A DNA stretch of 34,751 nt from CAKSHC01 sp045631845 (GTDB lineage: Bacteria > Bacillota > Clostridia > Oscillospirales > UMGS1783), in NCBI GenBank assembly GCA_045631845.1, contig JAZQVM010000053.1:1-34751 (forward strand), in the 5' to 3' direction. Of the stretch, positions 8,126-16,444 are shown piece by piece; the first letter of the stretch is position 1; each line of letters starts with the position of its first letter. The position numbers were made by a program, and so were the translations under genes. Under the pieces are notes generated by a model that was not told the DNA's origin, did not search any database, and was given only the letters and a program-made list of their open reading frames with translations.

Positions 8126-8143
8126 TAAAAAGGAGAGAAAATC

Positions 8144-8917
8144 ATGGCAAGTTTTGCACAAAAAGTAGCCGCCCATCGTGTCGGCAAAGGGGAATTGGCA
8201 GTATTCTATGTCGGTCAAGCGGGTTATCTCATCAAAACGCATGACGGCAAATTCATCGGTCTGGATATGTATCTGACCGATTGCGTCGAGCGCCTTTGCA
8301 ATTTCCGCCGCATCAGCGCCAAGATATTGGCACCCGATGAACTGACTTTTGACTATGTTCTGGTTTCCCATAACCATCCCGATCATTTTGACGTGGACGC
8401 ACTGCCCATCATCATGAGCGATGCCAACACCAAGATGATTACCAGCGTATGCGGCAAAGAGTCGGCCGATAAGGCAGGCATTAAGAAGAATGTATTTCCT
8501 CTGCGCCGTGGCGAGGATATTAAGTTTGACGATATCCGTGTCCGTGCCGTCTTTTGTGACCATGGCAAGCTGGCTCCCAACGCCCTCGGCTTTATCATCG
8601 AGATCGACGGCTTTAAGCTCTACTATGCCGGCGATACCTGCTATAGCCCTGAGGAGGTGGAAGCCTTTAAGCGTGAGAAGTTTGATCTCATGATGGCGCC
8701 CATCAACGGGGCCTTTGGCAACCTCAACGAGGAAGAGTGCGCCAAGTATGCCGCGCTCATTCAGCCGGAAATGACTCTGCCTTGCCACTTCTGGACCTTC
8801 GTTGAGCACGGCGGCGATCCGAGAAAGTTCGTCGAAGCGATGAAGACCGAAGCTCCCGAACAGGCCTATACCTTCCTGACGCAGGGCGAATATGTCCAGT
8901 TAAGGAAAGACGCATGA
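8144..8917 (+). CDS. UlaG-like metallo-beta-lactamase-fold hydrolase
   Basis: A 257-aa MBL-fold protein. It has the GQAGYLIKT opening strand, the HxHxDH dinuclear metal motif (SHNHPDHFD), a later His (CDHG), the bridging Asp in GDTCY and the distal His in PCHFWTF. This set resembles L-ascorbate-6-phosphate lactonase (UlaG) and related lactonases. In this operon a lactone or cyclic phosphate of a sugar or sugar acid is a reasonable substrate type, but that is inference. It overlaps the next gene by 4 nt (ATGA), indicating translational coupling. Confidence 0.85.
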   Translation: MASFAQKVAAHRVGKGELAVFYVGQAGYLIKTHDGKFIGLDMYLTDCVERLCNFRRISAKILAPDELTFDYVLVSHNHPDHFDVDALPIIMSDANTKMITSVCGKESADKAGIKKNVFPLRRGEDIKFDDIRVRAVFCDHGKLAPNALGFIIEIDGFKLYYAGDTCYSPEEVEAFKREKFDLMMAPINGAFGNLNEEECAKYAALIQPEMTLPCHFWTFVEHGGDPRKFVEAMKTEAPEQAYTFLTQGEYVQLRKDA

Positions 8918-9873
8918 TCGAAATTAAACAGAGCATGTATAAGGATATCGAGTCGGTCGTCGTGACCACCGATGCCCTCATCGCCACCTTCCTGCCCTCG
9001 CAGGGTGGGAAACTGGTCTCCCTCATCCGCAAGGAAACGGGGCGTGACTATCTGGCCCAGCGCAAGGGTGAAACCTATCGCAAGCTCGGCATTGAAACCG
9101 CTTATGTGCGGGCCGAATGTTCGGCGTATGACGATATGTTCCCCACCATCGACCCGTGGGCCTATCCCGACGGGCCATTAAAGGACAAACCCTATTTGGA
9201 CCACGGCGAGGTCTCCCGTACGCCCGCTGTGGCAACGGTGGGAAGCGATTGTTTGGATACCTTCATGCGCTCGCAGTTCCTGCCCTATACCTTTGAAAAG
9301 CATATCACCGAGAACGCCCGTGGCGGCATCCGTATCGAGTTTACGGCAACCAATACCGGCGATGTGGATATGGACTTTATCTGGGCGGCTCATTTCATGG
9401 CCAACGCCGAAGAGGGCGGTACGGTCATCAGCCCCTTTGTTGACGGCGATAAAGCCGAAATGGTCTTCTCCTCCGATGCCAACCGCTTCGGTAAGCGCAA
9501 CGATATTGTCACCCTGCCCTATGGCGTGGACGGCAAAACCCGCATCGATCGGAGCAATAAGCACGACGCGGTGAACGGTGATAGTTGGAAATTCTATTAC
9601 AGCGACAAGTGCCCCGCCGGTTATCTGGGCTATCATTACCCCTCGGATAACTCTCGGCTGATGTTCACCTTTGATGAAACCTTGGTGCCCTATGCCGGCA
9701 TCTGGATGAACGATGGCGACCACGGCAGTGCCCTCTCCGAGTTCCACAACTGTGCTCTCGAGATCTGCACCGGTTCCTTCGACCGTCCCGATACCGCCCG
9801 TGCACGCAACCAATACAGTGTCCTCCCTGCCAAGAGCCAGTTTAAGTGGTTTTTGGAATTAGATATTATTTGA
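8914..9873 (+). CDS. Aldose-epimerase-like (galactose mutarotase fold) protein
   Basis: A 319-aa protein of the galactose-mutarotase-like superfamily. The fold opens with the typical FLPSQGGKLVSLIRKETGRDYLA. The region FIWAAHFMAN provides a candidate catalytic His, and ALEICTGSFDRP near the C-terminus a candidate Glu, matching His/Glu positions in aldose 1-epimerases. It differs clearly from the standard GalM encoded at 27709, so a distinct sugar is expected. No signal peptide. Co-transcribed with the MBL gene, which it overlaps by ATGA. Confidence 0.78.
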   Translation: MIEIKQSMYKDIESVVVTTDALIATFLPSQGGKLVSLIRKETGRDYLAQRKGETYRKLGIETAYVRAECSAYDDMFPTIDPWAYPDGPLKDKPYLDHGEVSRTPAVATVGSDCLDTFMRSQFLPYTFEKHITENARGGIRIEFTATNTGDVDMDFIWAAHFMANAEEGGTVISPFVDGDKAEMVFSSDANRFGKRNDIVTLPYGVDGKTRIDRSNKHDAVNGDSWKFYYSDKCPAGYLGYHYPSDNSRLMFTFDETLVPYAGIWMNDGDHGSALSEFHNCALEICTGSFDRPDTARARNQYSVLPAKSQFKWFLELDII

Positions 9874-9889
9874 AAGGAAAATGAATACC

Positions 9890-10819
9890 ATGGGAAAAGT
9901 AGTAGTAGCAGGTTCTTTTATTTATGACATCGCGGCGTATGTGCCGCACGCCCCTGTCGCCGGTGAAACGGTTATGGGCTATGAGTGTAAGACCGGCCCC
10001 GGCGGAAAGGGTTCCAATCAGGCCGTCGCCGCCGCTAAGGCAGGCGCCGATGTGACCATGATCACCAAGGTCGGCAAGGACGATTTCGCCAAGGCCATGT
10101 TCGATTTCTACAACGCCAATGGCATGTCCACCAAGTACATCTATGAAACCGCTGAGGCCGGCACCGGCGCCGCCCCCATCATCATCGACGAAACAGGTCA
10201 GAACCGTATCGCCGTTGTCCTTGGCGCTAATGCGCTGCTGACCGCCGCTGAAGTGGCCGCCGCTGAAGAGGAAATCGCCGCTTCCGATGTTATCATCACC
10301 CAGTTCGAAACCTGCAACGAGGCGGTGACCGAGTTCATCCGTCTGGGCAAGAAACACGGTAAGATGATCATTGTCAACCCCGCCCCCATCAATAAGACCA
10401 TCTCGGAAGAGATCTATAAGGGTGTCGATTATGTCACGCCCAACGAAACCGAGGCTGCCGCTTTGGCCGATATGGACGTGGTCGAAACTATCGACGATGC
10501 CCGTGAAGCCGCCAAGCGTATCATCAAGCTCGGCGCTAAGGCCGTGCTGATCACCCTCGGCTCCAACGGCTCCTTCCTCTATAACGGCACGGAAGAATTC
10601 CATGTCATGCCTATTAAGGTCAAGGCCGTCGATACCACCGGTGCCGGTGATGCCTTCAACGGCGGTTTCGCCTGCGCCAAGTCCTATGGCCTGAGCGATC
10701 TGGAAGCCATGCAGTTTGCTACCTGCGTAGCCGGCCTCTCGGTTACCAGACAGGGTACCTCTCCCGCCATGCCGTCCCGTGACGAAGTGCTGGAATGTTT
10801 GGAGAAGAACTTCAAATAA
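9890..10819 (+). CDS. Ribokinase-family (PfkB) sugar kinase
   Basis: A PfkB-family kinase that phosphorylates a sugar or nucleoside with ATP. Ribokinase-like signatures are GPGGKGSNQAVAAAKAG near the N-terminus and DTTGAGDAFNGGF near the C-terminus, with the catalytic Asp in GAGD. I prefer the ATG at 9890 (309 aa, MGKVVVAGSF) because the AGGA at 9875-9878 is only 2 nt from the alternative ATG at 9881. Last gene of the operon, which has no transporter. It could be true ribokinase (rbsK) or act on a related sugar. Confidence 0.88.
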   Translation: MGKVVVAGSFIYDIAAYVPHAPVAGETVMGYECKTGPGGKGSNQAVAAAKAGADVTMITKVGKDDFAKAMFDFYNANGMSTKYIYETAEAGTGAAPIIIDETGQNRIAVVLGANALLTAAEVAAAEEEIAASDVIITQFETCNEAVTEFIRLGKKHGKMIIVNPAPINKTISEEIYKGVDYVTPNETEAAALADMDVVETIDDAREAAKRIIKLGAKAVLITLGSNGSFLYNGTEEFHVMPIKVKAVDTTGAGDAFNGGFACAKSYGLSDLEAMQFATCVAGLSVTRQGTSPAMPSRDEVLECLEKNFK

Positions 10820-10823
10820 AAAG

Positions 10824-10849
10824 AAATCGGAACCGAAAGGTTCCGATTT
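10824..10849. terminator. Bidirectional terminator between kinase and chromate-transporter operons
   Basis: An 11-bp stem, AAATCGGAACC (10824-10834) with GGTTCCGATTT (10839-10849) and a GAAA loop. On the plus strand it runs into TTTCTT, and on the minus strand into a CTTTTT-rich tail. It can serve both converging operons. Confidence 0.88.
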
Positions 10850-10857
10850 TTCTTATC

Positions 10858-10874
10858 TGTGAAAGGATTTCACA
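10858..10874. repeat. Short inverted repeat in the convergent intergenic gap
   Basis: TGTGAAA and TTTCACA are separated by GGA, next to the bidirectional terminator. The rest of the gap up to 10946 shows no gene. Function unknown; it may be a remnant or an accessory hairpin. Confidence 0.3.
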
Positions 10875-10946
10875 AATGGCAGTGCATTTAGATTGCAATT
10901 GAGATAATGGCCGTCTCCGAACTGCTTCCGAAACACCAAATCTCCT

Positions 10947-11549
10947 TTATAATCCAAGCGGTAAGGTATATCCCGCCAATATGCCAAGTGCGGCCGAAAT
11001 GCCAATGAGGAGTATGGGATGCACCTTCTTAAAGGCCAGCACCGCCATGCCCGCAAAGATGATAAGCGATACGTAAAAGGGAAGCCCCGAGAAAACGCTA
11101 AAATTTACCCCGTTCGGGAAGAACACCGTCTGTCCGATCGATAACACCGCCGCCCCGATCAGCCCGATCACGGCGGGTTTTAGCCCCGACATAGCGCCCT
11201 TGACGATTCGGTTGGTCTTAAACTTCTCGTAGCACTTGGCCACGATCAGAATGATGATAAAAGAGGGGAGTACCACGCCAAGTGTGGCGCAACATCCGCC
11301 AAGCAGGCCGCCCCATATCCCAAGACCGCCCGCCGTCTGCCCCATCTCGGTACCGACATAGGTGGCAATGTTCACGGCAAATGGGCCGGGGGTACTTTCG
11401 GCAATGGCAATGAAATTGACCAGCGCCTCGCCCGTCAGCCACCCGTGGGAGATGACCGCATCCTGAATCAGCGGAATCATGGCGTAGCCGCCGCCGAAAG
11501 TAAATAAGCCAATCTGGAAGAAGGCCCAGAACAGTTCTAAGAAAATCAT
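10947..11549 (-). CDS. Chromate-transporter (CHR) family protein, second half-size subunit
   Basis: A 200-aa membrane protein of the CHR family, starting MIFLELFWAFFQIGLFTFGGGYAMIPLIQ and containing IAESTPGPFAVNIATYVG, the family signature. Several hydrophobic segments follow, in line with about six TM helices. Half-size CHR proteins usually occur as adjacent pairs, as here. It overlaps the upstream partner by 4 nt. Chromate is the named substrate of the family, but physiological anions in anaerobes are often unknown. Confidence 0.9.
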   Translation of the reverse strand: MIFLELFWAFFQIGLFTFGGGYAMIPLIQDAVISHGWLTGEALVNFIAIAESTPGPFAVNIATYVGTEMGQTAGGLGIWGGLLGGCCATLGVVLPSFIIILIVAKCYEKFKTNRIVKGAMSGLKPAVIGLIGAAVLSIGQTVFFPNGVNFSVFSGLPFYVSLIIFAGMAVLAFKKVHPILLIGISAALGILAGYTLPLGL

Positions 11550-12100
11550 TTCTTGGCCCTCCTCTCCAAAATCAGCGAGGACACAATGCCAACAACCGCC
11601 GCCCCGATGATGATAAACAGTACATTGATATCAAACAGAGCCGAAATGAGAAAGGCGGCCGCCGCAACGCCGTAGGCCAGCACCGTTTTCGGGCACTTCT
11701 TGGCCATCGTCCACAGCGATTTGAGAATGAGCGCCAGCACGCCCGCCCGAATACCGAAAAAGGCGTACCTCACTGCATCCACCTCTAAGAAGTTGCGCAG
11801 AACAAAGGCAATCAAGGTGATAATGATGTAAGAGGGAAGCACAACGCCCAGCGTGGCGCAGGCCGAACCCCAAAATCCCGCAACCCGACTGCCGATAAAG
11901 GTGGCCGAGTTGATGGCTATTGGGCCGGGTGTGCTTTCAGCAATGGCCAGTATTTCCAAAATGTCATCCTCACTCGCCCAGCCGTGCTTCTCCACCACCT
12001 CGCGCTGGATGAGGGGGATCATGGCATAGCCGCCGCCGAAGGTGAATCCGCCGATTTTAAAAAAGGTGGAAAATAAAGTCCACAATTTTTTGGCTTTCAT
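11546..12100 (-). CDS. Chromate-transporter (CHR) family protein, first half-size subunit
   Basis: A 184-aa membrane protein, homologous to its neighbour. It has FFKIGGFTFGGGYAMIPLIQREVVEKHGW and IAESTPGPIAINSATFIG. Together the two short proteins form the short-chain CHR transporter pair. The ribosome binding site AGGAG sits right next to the terminator hairpin that follows the Rrf2 gene, so expression probably depends on readthrough or on a promoter inside that gene. Confidence 0.9.
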   Translation of the reverse strand: MKAKKLWTLFSTFFKIGGFTFGGGYAMIPLIQREVVEKHGWASEDDILEILAIAESTPGPIAINSATFIGSRVAGFWGSACATLGVVLPSYIIITLIAFVLRNFLEVDAVRYAFFGIRAGVLALILKSLWTMAKKCPKTVLAYGVAAAAFLISALFDINVLFIIIGAAVVGIVSSLILERRAKK

Positions 12101-12114
12101 AAGTTCTCCTAAGG

Positions 12115-12139
12115 AAAAAGCGCCGAGAACGGCGCTTTT
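12115..12139 (-). terminator. Terminator/attenuator between rrf2 and the CHR genes
   Basis: Perfect 10-bp stem, AAAAGCGCCG (12116-12125) with CGGCGCTTTT (12130-12139), loop of 4. On the minus strand it is followed by a T-run. It lies 5 nt after the Rrf2 stop and about 15 nt before the first CHR start codon. Confidence 0.85.
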
Positions 12140-12144
12140 ATCAT

Positions 12145-12567
12145 TTAATATTTTGCCTTTCCGTTCACAACCTGCTCAAAATCAATGGCACCCAGCCGTT
12201 TGCGAAGATCCACGGCCATGTCAATAAAAACATGGCGTACGGGGCAGGGAAGCCCCTGCTTAACATCGGGATGGCCGCACTCATAATCTTCACAGGTGCA
12301 ACGGTTAACCGGAATTTCGCCCTCAATCGCCGTAATCACATCATACATCGAGATGTCCTTGGGCGCCTTGGCCAGCATATACCCGCCCGACTTTCCCTTA
12401 TAGGAACGGACGATACCCGCCAGCAAGAGTTTGCGTAGGATTTTGAGGGTGAACCGCAATGATACCCCAATGCGCTCGGAAAGGGTAGGCGCATCGGTTT
12501 TTACATTGTTGCAGGAAAAGACATAGACGATACGCAAAGCGTAATCGGCTTCGAGCGTAATATTCAT
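12145..12567 (-). CDS. Rrf2-family transcriptional regulator
   Basis: A 140-aa winged-helix regulator of the Rrf2 family (IscR, NsrR, CymR type). The N-terminus MNITLEADYALRIVYVF and the recognition helix region LSERIGVSLRFTLKILRKLLLAGIV are typical. The wing includes GKSGGYMLAK. A Cys-rich segment (CxC-x4-C-x10-C) in the C-terminal half suggests an Fe-S or redox-sensing role, though spacing differs from IscR (C-x5-C-x5-C). It follows fba by 3 nt, so the two are probably co-transcribed. Targets may include fba or the CHR genes; not visible from sequence. Confidence 0.9.
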   Translation of the reverse strand: MNITLEADYALRIVYVFSCNNVKTDAPTLSERIGVSLRFTLKILRKLLLAGIVRSYKGKSGGYMLAKAPKDISMYDVITAIEGEIPVNRCTCEDYECGHPDVKQGLPCPVRHVFIDMAVDLRKRLGAIDFEQVVNGKAKY

Positions 12568-12570
12568 GAA

Positions 12571-13440
12571 TTACTCAGCCTTAAAGCCGGCAGCCTTGCC
12601 CGAAGAACCGAACAGGCGCATCTTCTTCTTAACAACCTCTACGATAGCGGCACGGGCCGGACCGCAATAGTTGCGGGGGTCAAACTGCTCAGGATCCTCA
12701 GCAAAGACCTTCTTGATACCCTCGGTGTTGGCCACACGCAGGTCGGTATCAATGTTGATCTTGCAGATACCCAAAGAGATAGCCTTCTTGATCTGCTCCT
12801 CGGAAACACCCGAAGCACCGTGCAGTACCAGAGGTACCGAAACGGCCTTGCGGATCTCGGCCAGACGGTCAAAGTCGAGCTTGGGCTCGCCCTTGTACTT
12901 GCCGTGAGCCGTACCGATGGCAACAGCCAGAGAGTCAACGCCGCTATTCTCTACCAGATAGGCGGCTTCAGCCGGATTGGTGTATACGGCATCCTTCTCG
13001 TCAACCTGAACGTCATCCTCGATGCCGACCAGTTTGCCAAGCTCTGCCTCAACCGAAACGCCAACCGCATGGGCGGGAGCGCAAACGCTCTTGATTAGGG
13101 CAATGTTCTCCTCGATGGGCTTGGAAGAGCCGTCGATCATAACGTTGGTCCAACCATGGCGCAGGCAGTTCATGGTAGTTTCATATTTCAGACCGTGATC
13201 CAGATTAAGAACAACAGGAACGCTGGCCTTAGAAGCGGCTACCTTGAACATAGCCGAAAGGTAATCAATACCCGCATAGCGGATAGCACCCTCCGAGGTC
13301 TGCACGATAACAGGGGACTGTTCCTCTTCTGCGGCCTGAATAATGGCCTGTAAAAATTCCATGTTGTTGAAGTTGAAGGCACCGCAGGCATAACCGCGGA
13401 GCTGGGCGTCCAGCAGGACAGACTTACCAGATACGATCAT
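12571..13440 (-). CDS. fba: Class II fructose-bisphosphate aldolase
   Basis: A 289-aa zinc-dependent aldolase that cleaves fructose-1,6-bisphosphate (or tagatose-1,6-bisphosphate in the close GatY/KbaY group). Signatures are GAFNFNNMEFLQAIIQAAEE, the catalytic Asp and first zinc His in LNLDHG, GTAHGKYKG and LHGASG for the other metal His residues, and the phosphate-binding INIDTDLR. It has its own promoter overlapping the end of the YfhO gene. The tight 3-nt link to an Rrf2 regulator downstream is unusual for a glycolytic gene. Confidence 0.94.
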   Translation of the reverse strand: MIVSGKSVLLDAQLRGYACGAFNFNNMEFLQAIIQAAEEEQSPVIVQTSEGAIRYAGIDYLSAMFKVAASKASVPVVLNLDHGLKYETTMNCLRHGWTNVMIDGSSKPIEENIALIKSVCAPAHAVGVSVEAELGKLVGIEDDVQVDEKDAVYTNPAEAAYLVENSGVDSLAVAIGTAHGKYKGEPKLDFDRLAEIRKAVSVPLVLHGASGVSEEQIKKAISLGICKINIDTDLRVANTEGIKKVFAEDPEQFDPRNYCGPARAAIVEVVKKKMRLFGSSGKAAGFKAE

Positions 13441-13480
13441 TATAAATTCCTCCGTTAAAATAAGTTATTTCTAAATAGAT

Positions 13481-13509
13481 ATTATACCTTATCAGGAGAG
13501 TTTAATCAA
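13481..13509 (-). promoter_or_regulatory. Sigma-A promoter of fba
   Basis: On the minus strand TTGATT (13504-13509) and TATAAT (13481-13486) are separated by 17 nt. The -35 box overlaps the final codons and stop of the upstream YfhO gene. The start of transcription would fall near 13474, some 35 nt before the fba ATG. Confidence 0.75.
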
Positions 13510-15877
13510 GAGTTTTTTCGGCAATTGCGGCCATTCGCCGCAGGTTTTCAGCGTTTTTCCGTTTTTGCAGGATCAATCGGTCATAGCCGAGGTAGCAGGT
13601 CATTGCTATCGCCGCGATTCCCGCTATACCAAACCCAAGGGATAGCCCCGGCGTGCGGAAGGTAAAAGAAATTTCATTGACACCATCCTCGCACACGACG
13701 GCCATAAAACCAAGATTGACACGCAAAATCTCGGCAGGATTCCCGTTGACTGTTGCCGTCCAGCCGTCTTCATAAGGCACCGAGAAAAAGACCACCTGCT
13801 TACCCTGTCCGTCAAAGGTGCAGGTAAAGCCGTTTTTGGTGTAGGTGAAATTCTCTGCCGTGCGGCTACGGCGAGCCGCTGTCACCGAGTCCAGATCCAG
13901 CATATCGGCCGTCAGTACGGGATCGGCGGTCTGCGTCATGAAGGAGAGGGCATCTGCCTGCGCATCTTCTACCACAAGAGTGCTGAGCATCACATAAGGC
14001 CGCGAACTCTCAGCGAAATGCTCCTCCAGTTGGCTGCGGGTAATAAAATTATCGTAGGAAAAGCCCATGGGAATATGATAATCAAAGGCATAGACACGGT
14101 TCCCGTTGTCTTCATGAGAGTAGGTGTAGTTGGGATACTCATTTTGTACGGTCGAGTCCCCGTCAATCAGATACCGTACACTCAGCAGAGCGTGTAAGGC
14201 ATCATTATTTAGCTGCGGCTCGGTGTTTACATCCCGCTTTTGTCCCACATGGTGATAAAAGTCGAAGATGGAGCCGGGCACTACCGAATGGAAGGCACGA
14301 ATGGTCGGCATATTCCAGTACATCCCCGCATTGGTCTCGGTGTTTACCGTGTCAATGCGCTCGCCGTCTTGCAACAGGGTGGTCATCCTCTCCCGTCCTT
14401 CGATGTTACGCTCCACGTATTGTGCATGGTTGGTAATGGAAGAAGAAGCTTTGGATGAGCCTACATAAAACAGCCCGAACAGCAGGGTAAAGCAAGCCAA
14501 TACAATGCCAAGCATGGGGGCAATGTTTTCCTTGTGCTTGTGAGCGTATCGCAACAGGAAAAAGACAAGGATCAGCCCCGTCACCGTAATGGCAATGTGG
14601 GCATAGAGTAAGGGAAGATTCGGAACCAAGCCTAAGGCCTCGGTTTCCTCGTTGTAAATCAGGGCTTGCGGCACGCATAATCCTAAGGAAATCAGCGCCG
14701 TAATGCCTATACCCCACTTCCACTCTTTCCACGAACATTCTTCTACCGCCTTCATGGTAATCAACGCCAAAATCAGAACAAAGGCAAAGAACCATCGGGT
14801 GTAGTAGTTGTTGGAAAAGAGCTGGAACATCGAGTTGAGAATGGGCACAAAGGCCATCACGAATAAAATGACACACAGATGGGAGAAAAAGTCTCTCGGT
14901 CGCCGCCGCAGCCATGTCATCGCGCCCGTAAAGCCAAACAAGGGTAGCCATGCCGTTACCGAACTCCATTTAGCCCCCGCATCGGGGAAGACATTGGGGG
15001 AGGAGCAGATTTCGGGCGGCAGGAAAAAGGCTTGCAAAATCTGATAGGGGCGCTGTACTTCATAGTAGGTAATCCACGCCCAGCCCTCCAAGTGGGTGGA
15101 GGCGCGGTCGATCTGCAAAGTGGTCAGCACCGCCGGCAACACGATAAAGGCGGCTAAGGCAAACCCCGCCACACACTCAAAAGCTAAGGAGCACAGCCGT
15201 TTGAAATTGAGGTCGGGCCAACCCTTGGTCAGCACCCGCACAAAAAAGTAAATAACAACGAAAATAACTTCGGCTACGAAGAAATAATAGTTGGTTAGGG
15301 CGTTCAAAAAGACGGCGAAACAGAGAAAACCCTTCTTGTTTTCGCTCAAAAGCTTCTCTAAACCGATCAGAATGAGAGGAAAAAAGGCGATAATATCGTG
15401 AAAATGATTGAAAAATATGTTATAAAAACAAAATCCCGAGAAGGCATAGAGCACAGATCCGATAAAAGCGTTGTTCTTTTTCTTCAAAAAGCGCTTCAAA
15501 AAGCCATAGGCCGTGGTGGCGGCTACCGCCGTTTTGAGTACGATCAAAAAGGGGATGGAGCCGGCTACCCAATCCATAGGGAGCAAGAGTGTCAGCCAGA
15601 AAAAGGGCGACCCGATCAGATAAAAGGCGTACGACCCGATGAAATTGGAACCCAGATCGGTGTTCCAGTTCCACATCAGTTGCCCGTTTCGGATTGACTC
15701 ATTAGCCTCAATATAGAACGGGATCTGCTGGCAGTTGTAGTCCCCGATGTAGATAAAATAACCATGATCCATCAGTACGAAGGGGAGCATAATGACCAGC
15801 ATCAGGGCAAAGGCACACAGAAATACCGTTAGATACTGTTGCCACGGTTTTTTGTTGGTTAAGGAGAGTAATTTCAT
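13502..15877 (-). CDS. YfhO-family polytopic membrane protein
   Basis: A 791-aa protein with many hydrophobic helices (about a dozen in the first 470 residues, one near the C-terminus), of the bacterial YfhO family. That family has a GT-C-like layout and in Bacillus and Listeria is linked to glycosylation of lipoteichoic acid. Visible features are the DHGYFIYIGDYNCQQIPF segment, with an acidic residue in the first extracytoplasmic loop, and the long extracytoplasmic C-terminal part with PYEDGWTATVNG. I chose the ATG at 15877: GGAGG lies 7 nt upstream and the start forms an ATGA overlap with the Nudix stop. Substrate here is unknown. Confidence 0.88.
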   Translation of the reverse strand: MKLLSLTNKKPWQQYLTVFLCAFALMLVIMLPFVLMDHGYFIYIGDYNCQQIPFYIEANESIRNGQLMWNWNTDLGSNFIGSYAFYLIGSPFFWLTLLLPMDWVAGSIPFLIVLKTAVAATTAYGFLKRFLKKKNNAFIGSVLYAFSGFCFYNIFFNHFHDIIAFFPLILIGLEKLLSENKKGFLCFAVFLNALTNYYFFVAEVIFVVIYFFVRVLTKGWPDLNFKRLCSLAFECVAGFALAAFIVLPAVLTTLQIDRASTHLEGWAWITYYEVQRPYQILQAFFLPPEICSSPNVFPDAGAKWSSVTAWLPLFGFTGAMTWLRRRPRDFFSHLCVILFVMAFVPILNSMFQLFSNNYYTRWFFAFVLILALITMKAVEECSWKEWKWGIGITALISLGLCVPQALIYNEETEALGLVPNLPLLYAHIAITVTGLILVFFLLRYAHKHKENIAPMLGIVLACFTLLFGLFYVGSSKASSSITNHAQYVERNIEGRERMTTLLQDGERIDTVNTETNAGMYWNMPTIRAFHSVVPGSIFDFYHHVGQKRDVNTEPQLNNDALHALLSVRYLIDGDSTVQNEYPNYTYSHEDNGNRVYAFDYHIPMGFSYDNFITRSQLEEHFAESSRPYVMLSTLVVEDAQADALSFMTQTADPVLTADMLDLDSVTAARRSRTAENFTYTKNGFTCTFDGQGKQVVFFSVPYEDGWTATVNGNPAEILRVNLGFMAVVCEDGVNEISFTFRTPGLSLGFGIAGIAAIAMTCYLGYDRLILQKRKNAENLRRMAAIAEKTLD

Positions 15878-16404
15878 AGCCATTCCTCCGCCCGCATGAG
15901 CGCACATATGGTTTTGGCATCGTTGATCTGGCCGTTTTTGCACATCTCCATGACCTTGGTTTTGGGATATTTAACAATATCTAAAAACTCATCGGCGTCG
16001 GGATTGGTGTGAGTAAAGGTCAGATTTTTAGCCAAATACAGATGGATTTTTTCCGAACAGTAGCCGCAGGTGGGGATGATATACCCAAGATCCTGCCATG
16101 TGGCGGCCACGGCACCAATTTCTTCTTCTAATTCCCGTTTAATGGCCGAGGATGGATCTTCGCCTTCCTCCAGTTTGCCGGCAGGAATCTCCAGCAGTTC
16201 GCGTCCTAAGGCATATCGGTATTGGCGTACCAAATAGATCTCATCCTGTTCGGTCACGGCTACTACCGCCACACCGCCCCGATGTTCCACGATCTCCCGC
16301 ATCGATTCTTGCCCGTTGGGACAGAGAACACGGTCGTGTTTGACATGAATGACCCGTCCGTCAAAGACGGTTTGGCTGTGTAATGTTTTTTCTGTTTTAT
16401 CCAT
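15874..16404 (-). CDS. Nudix hydrolase, ADP-ribose pyrophosphatase type
   Basis: A 176-aa Nudix protein. The Nudix box at residues 76-98 (GKLEEGEDPSSAIKRELEEE plus IGA) fits GX5EX7REUXEEXGU fully. The preceding VRQYRYALGRELLEIPAG is characteristic of ADP-ribose pyrophosphatases, which hydrolyse ADP-ribose to AMP and ribose-5-phosphate. The start at 16404 has GAAGGG upstream; an in-frame ATG at 16416 is possible. The stop overlaps the YfhO start by 4 nt. Confidence 0.92.
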   Translation of the reverse strand: MDKTEKTLHSQTVFDGRVIHVKHDRVLCPNGQESMREIVEHRGGVAVVAVTEQDEIYLVRQYRYALGRELLEIPAGKLEEGEDPSSAIKRELEEEIGAVAATWQDLGYIIPTCGYCSEKIHLYLAKNLTFTHTNPDADEFLDIVKYPKTKVMEMCKNGQINDAKTICALMRAEEWL

Positions 16405-16444
16405 AAATATCGCCATCCCTTCATACTCTTTATGGGGTGATCTG

